From Acheta domesticus (lineage: Eukaryota; Arthropoda; Insecta; Orthoptera; Gryllidae), in assembly GCA_031308135.1 (NCBI GenBank), contig JAHLJT010008756.1, positions 102,855,271-102,919,270 of the forward strand: 64,000 bases of DNA, read 5' to 3'. Under the pieces are notes generated by a model, which had not been told where the DNA came from, did no database searches, and saw only the letters and a program-made list of their open reading frames with translations. Position numbers and translations under genes: made by a program. Shown here one piece after another: positions 57,604 through 64,000 of this stretch (its first letter is position 1; each line of letters opens with the position of its first letter).

Positions 57604-59817
57604 TAGGGATGGGCAAAATCGTTCATTTATGTGAACAGTTCTTTATAAGATAGTTCTTTTTAGTGAACTAGTTCAAAAGAACGAAATAGTTCATTTATTT
57701 TCGCCACGTACACAGGGATGCCATATTGAGCGGAATACCGCCAATTGGGCGAAAAGCAAGCGTCGACTTGCTGGATGAAAATGCACTTTGGGGGATTCCG
57801 TCCATTGGGCGTAATTCTTTGTATCCTGGGAGGGCTGTGGGCGGTATGCTTTTTTTCGCTTACTAAATCGTCAATATTGATTTTCCCACAAATTGTACAC
57901 GTATTTATGGCTTCTGACAGAAATGGCGTATGTACAAATGTTTGCGTTTTGAACACCATGCAGCTATTATGAAAATGTCAGAGCCCATTTTTTTTACATA
58001 TATATTTCCCCCCTTTTTCTAGCAATTAAACAATTATTTAAGTCATAAGGCTAGGCTTAGTAGGTAGGCTTTATACACAAGAGTATTTATTTTTAAACTT
58101 CTTACGTGAAACGTGAACATGCAGCTATTTTGAAATTATCAGCCGCAGTGTCAGAGTCGAGCTTTATTCACCGGTTACCTTTTTTCCCCACTGGGTTATT
58201 TGGCGGATTTTCCCAGAAGGGATCTGGCAACCCTGGACGTAGGTGTTTTTTCAGCGTTAAAGTTGAAATTTTTGCCGATACCGTAGGTCGAGGCCAAAAA
58301 ATCAACAGAGACCATGAAAAAAAAACACTCTTAGCTCACGAAATAAGAATATTTTTCTACATCTGTGTAAAAATTATAATATAAAAATATGTGGAAAACT
58401 TCGTAATTTTATACTGCAATAAAGTGTTTGATATCTCGGGAAAGAGCAATAGGTTAGAGAACATTACTAAGGGACATTATGGGGCATTACTTCGATAAAT
58501 TCCCATGAATGATGTACTTTTTTCACGGTAACAAGACAGTTGTCTTGGAAACCGTTTTTTTAATGGATATAAAAATTAGCCTGTCATACCTGTTAACAAT
58601 GCGTAGAATCTGCCTTTATTGTAGACAGAGATATAGAATTAGATTTTTATGATATGAGTGGTAAATGCTTCATTTTATTTTGCGTGAAATGTTGCAACAT
58701 GAGGCCGATAAGCGTAGTGTCGTAATCCTACGAACTAAATAAAATCACTTTTGCTGCGTGTGTCATACACTATTTGTAGACAGCCTTTCTGAGTTTCATT
58801 ATATTTTAATTCAGACATATTAATTAAATCTACGTTGTATTAAGTAGCTAATGCGATCAGAAGAAAGTATTTTGTTTTCATTGTTATATTCACAGTTTTA
58901 TCTGAATATAATGAATATGTCACTATGTAATGAAATGTCACTTTTAGCGCTAGTGCTAAAAATTTAATTCTCAGAACGCTTTGCTTTCCCCCAAAGTAAC
59001 TTCTTTTTATAGGTTTTCTGGTTCCCGTGTCAAGTGACTTTGGGAAAGCTAGGTGACATCTACAAGAATACCCGTCTCGTATGAAATGATTTCTTTTGAT
59101 AAGTATCTAACATGCTTCCTTCTAGTTCAATTTTCTCATGTATTAAACAACCCTAAAATGTTGCTTACAGCAGAAAAGTGAATTCTACTCTATTTGCCAG
59201 TACATGAAATTTTCATTTCCATGTACTTGCAAATACATGCAGTACATGAAAGACGTGCATTGAATGTGACAGAATGTCTTGTCACATTCAACTGCGCACT
59301 TCACTAAACCCGTTTTACAAGTAGGATTACAAATAAGGAATATTCTTATTTGTAAAAGAAATAACTCCATGGGAATCATTAATCAAAGTAGCTGTTATTA
59401 CTCTATGCTAGGCATTCTGCCCTTGATAATCCGGATTAGTGACATTTATATACAGCAAGTGATCAAAATGCAATTCCAGCAAAACAAACAGCACGCAAAG
59501 TTACATTACACACAATACAAGGAGCCAGTATCTCCAAAGTCACGCGACTTCCAACCACCGCATGTTGAAACCTGCGCAGTGAGCTCATGCGCACTGTGAT
59601 CGCTGAACTACAGGAGAGAACCAATTGAACTACTGAACGATGACCGGCGAACTAAGAGAACTAAATAAACTAAACGAACTAGGAATAGTGACCGGCGAAC
59701 TACGAACGATGATCCATGACAGATGAACTATAGTTCACTAAATGGTCGTTCCGTATCGTACCGTTCCTTTTCAAGAATAGTTCAATTGAACTAGTTCGTT
59801 CGCGATCGACACCACTA
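57604..59817. mobile_element. hAT element with 8-bp TSD, GTTC/GAAC-rich ends
   Basis: Starts TAGGGATGGGCAAAATCG at 57604 and ends GATCGACACCACTA at 59817. Both sides carry GTCAGTAA (57596-57603 and 59818-59825). The terminal 100-200 bases on each side are full of inverted GAACTAGTTC/AGTTC motifs that pair across the element. No transposase is recognisable in the 2214 bp. The 8-bp TSD supports hAT, but the terminal motif differs from the CAGTGGCG hATs, so it belongs to another group. Confidence 0.8.
57713..58235. mobile_element. Possible nested hAT-like MITE
   Basis: Left end CAGGGATGCCA, right end TGGCAACCCTG, with further inverted similarity inward (CCGCCAATTGGGC against CCGCCAAATAACCC). 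Flanks CACGTACA and GACGTAGG share only the central ACGTA, so the TSD is imperfect. 523 bp, non-coding. Confidence 0.5.
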
Positions 59818-59825
59818 GTCAGTAA

Positions 59826-60299
59826 TGTGACGGTTGCACCCTGAATTACAGCAAATATGTATTCAAAGACCGCGCGCGCGATGACGTCAAGACATGACGT
59901 TCTCCACGACGCCGATTCAAACCTGTGTTCGGTTTGGTAGCCGCCAATACGGAACAAGCAGATAAGTGTTAGAAATGTCATTGGTCGGCGCCGGTCAAGC
60001 GGAATGCCCACAACAGACATTACCGCGAAACGCAGGCAAGGACAGACCCCCGGAAACCATGGAGGTGAACGTTTCTTGCTCTCTTGCACGTGTTGAGACA
60101 TGAACAATGATAAATTTAGTTGAGAGGTTCGAGTACGCGGTTTTTTGGGAAACCAAACGTGAACATTGCCACAAAAAGCTGTGTTTAGTTGTGCGCGAGG
60201 CTGAACAATATTTTCGCAAATGCGAATAAAATGCAAGGAGAGAGCGCAGTTAATGGTTGCGGGAATAGGGGAAGCTATTAAATCAAATTTTAAAAATAA
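59826..60299. other. No host gene seen
   Basis: Unassigned, moderately GC-rich. Probably the 5' region of the following LINE or its insertion site. The long - strand open frame 59700-60236 runs across the hAT boundary and is not accepted as a gene. Confidence 0.4.
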
Positions 60300-60530
60300 T
60301 CACGGACTATTCGAACGTGAACGGGCTCTTCGTCTATTCACGCCCGAGCAGTACGGAACGAGGACTGGAGGACCGTAAAATCGAGAGGGAGCAGGTGGGA
60401 TGGTGCGCCGCGAGGATATCGCAGAGAACAACGTGATTCCCGCAGATGAGGCGACCGGCCGCCTTCCATCAGCGAGGTCAGACACTGCCCGGGCTGCATA
60501 TAAGCAAACTGCACGTGTATTCGGCACCGG

Positions 60531-61178
60531 GTGGCCCAAGGTGCATCAGGCACCGAAACGCGGCGTGTGGAGGTGCCCACTGGCACTTTCACTGTCACCC
60601 TCAGTGACAGAGCAGCGTCGCGTAGGATCTACCACGTTCGTCAGCTGGAATCATTCGCTGTCGTGGTCGAGCGGGAGAAGTGGGCGCCACCGCGATTTTG
60701 TTTGAGATGCTGCCGGTGGGGCCACATTGCTCGCAACTGCGAGTACACTGTGCGCTGCCGCCTCTGCACGGGCGAGGGTCACCCTGCAGGGGACGAATAC
60801 CGCGGCACGGCTCATTGCCCCAAACGGGGCAATTTCCAGCTTCGCCCTACATGCTGCAATTGCAAGCAGCATCACACTGCATCTTACACAGGATGCAGCT
60901 TTTGCAAATTGCTACCGCGTCCTTCAGACGCGCGCGAAAGAAACGAGGGACCCTCCCGCCTGAAGCAGGCGCCTCGTAACGCAGCTAGCGGCGGGCCGGC
61001 CTGGAGTGATGTAGCGCAAAGCCTCGGCGGAGCGCCGCTCGCCAGTGCCAGCGCACCGCCCTCAGGGGCGGCCGGAGCGGGGCCCACTGCACCCGCAGTT
61101 GCGCAGCCTTCATCTATCAAGATCCAGTTCTTGAGCATGATGGAGCGTATTCTTTCGTTACTGCCTGACAATGCATAG
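60531..61178 (+). CDS. LINE ORF1 (gag-like, PRE_C2HC + zinc knuckles)
   Basis: Nucleic-acid-binding ORF1 of a jockey-clade LINE, open for 215 residues. It begins in the pre-knuckle domain (VEVPTGTFTVTLSD, RIYHVRQLESFAVVV), followed by knuckles CLRCCRWGHIARNC, CRLCTGEGHPAGDEYRGTAHC and CCNCKQHHTASYTGC. An Ala/Pro/Gly-rich segment and a short helix IQFLSMMERILSLLP end the protein. The true N-terminus probably lies further upstream in another frame (about 60400-60530), so a frameshift is likely there and the given ATG is not certain to be the original start. The last codons overlap the first ATG of ORF2 by 8 bases (ATGCATAG), a typical stop/restart arrangement. Confidence 0.8.
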   Translation: MAQGASGTETRRVEVPTGTFTVTLSDRAASRRIYHVRQLESFAVVVEREKWAPPRFCLRCCRWGHIARNCEYTVRCRLCTGEGHPAGDEYRGTAHCPKRGNFQLRPTCCNCKQHHTASYTGCSFCKLLPRPSDARERNEGPSRLKQAPRNAASGGPAWSDVAQSLGGAPLASASAPPSGAAGAGPTAPAVAQPSSIKIQFLSMMERILSLLPDNA

Positions 61179-64000
61179 AAACCATCAAAACGTAGCTATG
61201 CGAACAGCAGCTCTCCGCGCCTGCACTTGGAACGCGCGAAGTGCGATTTTCAAAGCCCAGCTGTTAGATCATTTCTTGGCTGAATTTCAGCTTGATATCT
61301 TGGCTTTACAAGAAACGTGGCTTAGCGATGAACGCGAATTCAAACTCCGGGGGTTCGCTGTTTACCGCCGAGATCGCGCTGACAGGCCAGGTGGCGGCGT
61401 CGCTTTAGCGATTCGCCGCGAACTGCCGCAGCTCGAAGCTGAAATCCCTGCTATTGCTCTGGCGTCTCTAGAGGCGGTCGGGGCGTAAGTCTGGGTAGGA
61501 AGCGGCCGACTTCTTGTCGTGTCCGTCTACTGCCCGGACCAAACCTTAGATCCGGCTGGAATTGAGGCGCTTCTCGCTTTAAATTCCAAAGTATTTTGGT
61601 GATTACAACGCCAGACATAGTTCATGGGGCGGCCTCTGCGCTAACAGAAACGGCAGCAAAATTGCCAATCTTGTAGCGACAAGGCGGGGCGTAGAGATCT
61701 GCGCTCCGAATAGCCCTACGCATTTCCCGGAAGTACGTAACAGGAACCCGGGTGTTATCGATTTTATGGTCGTGAAGGGCGTTGAGTGTGTGGTTCCCCG
61801 CTCAATTGCCGCACTGGATTCCGATCATAACCCGGTAACGTGTGTAGTGACGTCCCTTGTACCAGCTCGCCAAGATAGTTTTCGAACTACGTGTGACACG
61901 AACTGGGCAGATTTCGCAACACAGCTGAATTCTCAGCGGAAATCATAAATACGCAGGCCGAAATCGACGAAGCGGTGAATCACTTCGCTGCAACGCTGAA
62001 ATTGGCTTTCAAGCAGAACTCCATTGTCACACGCGAAGTGAATTCTCGCCCTGAGCTCACAATTGAGCAAAGAAGGATTTTACGAGAACTGCGCAGAACT
62101 GTCAAAGTTCATCGCCGCTTCGGCGACCCCGTTGACGGAGAGCGGGCGCGCAATCTCAGTCGAGAATTCCGTTCGTCTCTACAGGATGAGAGAACTGCTC
62201 AATGGTCTAATACAATTTCAAAATGCAACCTTCACGAGAGGCACATTTGGGAACTCTAGAGCGCTGGGCCGCAGACCGGGAGTAAACAGCCCGATTCAAA
62301 GCAACGCCGGGTGTTCTGACCAACAGGGCGCCCGGTGTTATGACGCCGACTTATGCGCCGACTTATGCGTGGGACGACGCGGCAAAAAGCGAGAACTTCG
62401 CGAACTCGCTCGCGCTGCAGTTCCGCGCGTTTGAATCAGGCGCCGCTGCGCTGCCATTGGCCGCCACCGCCTCAGGTGACGGGCCAATGGAGCGCGCGGC
62501 CGGCTGCAGCGCCATTGGCCGGCCGTCCCCCCGCTCCTCGGCTCGCCGAGTGACGGAGGGCGAGCTGAAAGCAGAACTCCGTCGAGTTATACTGCGATTT
62601 TTGTAGGAAGAGCTCTCAAGGCCACTCAAATCCCATCTTCGCGATGGAATATGTCACTTTGCTCGGTCTTGCCGGTAGAAGTCGCATGATCGCAAGCACT
62701 GCTTCATACGGTCGCGATCGTGCGAAATCTAGCGGAATGACTGTGAATGACACGAAATGCCGTGACATATTCCATCGCGAAGATGGGATTTGAGTTATCT
62801 TGAGAGCTCTTCCTACAAAAATCGCAGTATAGTAGCCGAAAGGCTAGTGGCCCGGATGGAGTCACGGCGTTGCAGCTGCGAGCTTTGCAGGGCGTCGGAG
62901 TCGAGTTTCTACTCGAGCTCCTGAATGCGTGCTTAGCGAACGGATATTTTCCGAAGGCGTGGAGGCTTGCGACCATCGCGCGTATTCCAAAACCTGGCAA
63001 GAATAAACTACTTCCAAGCAATTATAGACCTATTAGTCTCCTCTCAATCCTAGGGAAGTTGTTCGAGAGGCTGATCCTGTCGCGTTTGCAACGCCTCGGC
63101 CTTCTCAGAGATGAACAATTTGGTTTCCGAGCTGGTCACAGCTCCGCGCAGCAGCTAATGCGGCTTTGCACGGAGATCGGCCTCGCCCTTGAGATTCTAT
63201 ACCTGCGGTCTTTCTCGACATGCGTTCGGCCTTCGATTCCGTGTGGCACGAGGGCTTGCTCTCGTGTCTCGCGGAGTCGGGAATTAGCGATTGCTATGTC
63301 GGATTGATCGCGAGTTTTCTCTCGGACAGGCAGTTTAGAGTGCGCGTCAACAACGTATACTCGTCCATCAGACGCGCCGAGGCGGGTGTGCCTCAGGGGA
63401 GTGTTCTCTCTCCTACCCTCTTCGGCATATACGTAAACGACGCGCCGCTAGCTGCTGAAACAAAAACTGGTATTCAGCGCTGCGGGCTCCTGATGTTCGC
63501 GGATGATTTTGCGTATTACGCGAAATCGGCGAACGGAAGGCAGTCTGTTAAGTACTTAAGCGACTGTCTCGCCACTTTTCCTGCCTGGTTGAGTCGGAAG
63601 CGACTCGCTCTGAACCTAGAGAAATGTGTAGCTGTCAACTTCACACGTAAGAGGGCCGACCCCGATGAAACTATGAGCTTGGCGGGCGCACGTCTCCCCT
63701 GGCAGAGCGAGGCGAGGTATTTGGGCGTGTTGCTTGACAGCGGTCTCCGCTGGCACGCGCACGCTCGATATCTTGCAGCCAAGATGAATACCAGGACACT
63801 TCTTCTGAAACCTATTCTCCGCTCTCCCGATCTTAACTTGAAACTCAAGCGCCGCCTCTTCACCGCGTGCGTGCGCCCCTTGTGGGCGTACGCGTGCGAA
63901 GTGTTTGCGGCAGCCCCGGCCTCTACTCTGCGCCCCATTCGGGTCGCAGAGAACAGAGCGGCGCGCCTCGCGGCGCGCCCTCACATTCCCAATCTCCGCC
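61171..64000 (+). pseudogene. LINE ORF2 (endonuclease + RT), broken, partial
   Basis: Starts at ATG 61171, overlapping the ORF1 stop. Endonuclease: ACTWNARSAIFKAQLLDHF, ILALQETWLS, then an in-frame TAA at 61486; a frameshift near 61598 leads to GDYNARHSSWG and LDSDHNPVTC. More frame changes occur between 61950 and 62340. The MITE at 62590-62829 interrupts the start of the RT. After it come SGPDGVTALQL, NYRPISLLSILGKLFERL and EQFGFRAGHSS; a frameshift near 63200 leads to FLDMRSAFDSVWH (motif A), GVPQGSVLSPTLFGIYVND and the catalytic FADD at 63496-63507, open to the window end. At least four lesions besides the MITE make it inactive. Confidence 0.85.
62590..62829. mobile_element. Hairpin MITE, subfamily A (copy 4), inside the LINE
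   Basis: 240 bp. Left end TACTGCGATTTTTGTAGGAA; right end its complement, ending at 62829. TA at 62588-62589 and 62830-62831. Arms are almost perfectly complementary. Removing the element with one TA leaves the LINE reading frame continuous across the joint (RRV then SSRKASGPDG), which confirms both boundaries. Confidence 0.92.

Larger units (their letters stand above)
60300..64000 (+). mobile_element. Jockey-clade LINE, cut by the window end
   Basis: Contains a 5' part, ORF1 (60531-61178) and ORF2 (61171 to the end of the window), in the order of a jockey element. It is strikingly GC-rich compared with the rest of the window. Its 3' end and tail lie outside. A hairpin MITE is inserted at 62590-62829. 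Confidence 0.85.

Noticed and set aside
59700..60236. 178-codon open frame on the - strand
   Set aside because: It runs across the sharp hAT boundary and TSD at 59817-59825, has no recognisable motif, and its composition changes at the boundary; a chance frame.

Overview
The window looks like AT-rich genomic DNA from an insect, probably a large-genome hemimetabolous one (inference). The evidence is two intron-bearing host genes embedded in mixed transposable elements: jockey- and CR1-like LINEs, hAT, Tc1, piggyBac, tRNA-derived SINEs and many MITEs. I see no prokaryotic features, no rRNA and no intact tRNA. Coordinates were read by eye, so element edges may be off by a few bases unless a target-site duplication (TSD) is quoted.

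Host genes. (1) A SUMO gene on the + strand, 4359-7808, four coding exons, 98 residues, ending in the processed Gly-Gly plus two residues. (2) An ARMT1-type DUF89 damage-control phosphatase on the + strand: exons 1-5 at 40012-41262, then an intron of about 11.9 kb, then exon 6 at 53174-53751; 451 residues in all. Both reading frames are intact across splice sites. Everything else that codes is transposon-derived and nearly all of it is broken.

Layout. 1-4300: non-coding with a long-TIR element, a hairpin MITE and a matching empty site. 4359-8300: SUMO, with a MITE in intron 2. 8300-11670: no gene seen. 11674-15864: MITEs and a broken CR1-like LINE. 16631-20508: a hAT transposon carrying a second hAT, each with a perfect 8-bp TSD. 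20690-23400: foldback element, decayed transposon protein, SINE. 24035-29390: jockey-type LINE, SINE, two adjacent MITEs, LINE remnant. 30538-39470: a large inverted repeat (arms about 850 bp, about 97% alike in the stretches compared) around 7.2 kb that holds a hAT and a long AT-rich repeat. 40012-53751: ARMT1, whose last intron holds a DUF7869-type DNA transposon with its own TIRs, a decayed piggyBac transposase and several copies of the AT-rich repeat R. 54900-59820: hAT remnant, a complete Tc1 element with a dead transposase, another hAT. 60300-64000: a GC-rich jockey-clade LINE running off the window, its RT region split by a MITE.

The most unusual signal is a set of near-perfect hairpin MITEs with TA target duplications (1832, 12194, 28525, 28779, 51453, 62590). 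They share an inner stem but carry two different outer stems. A third family (30557, 39262) shares only the terminal bases. Three of the insertions can be compared with an unoccupied site or a re-joined reading frame inside this window.
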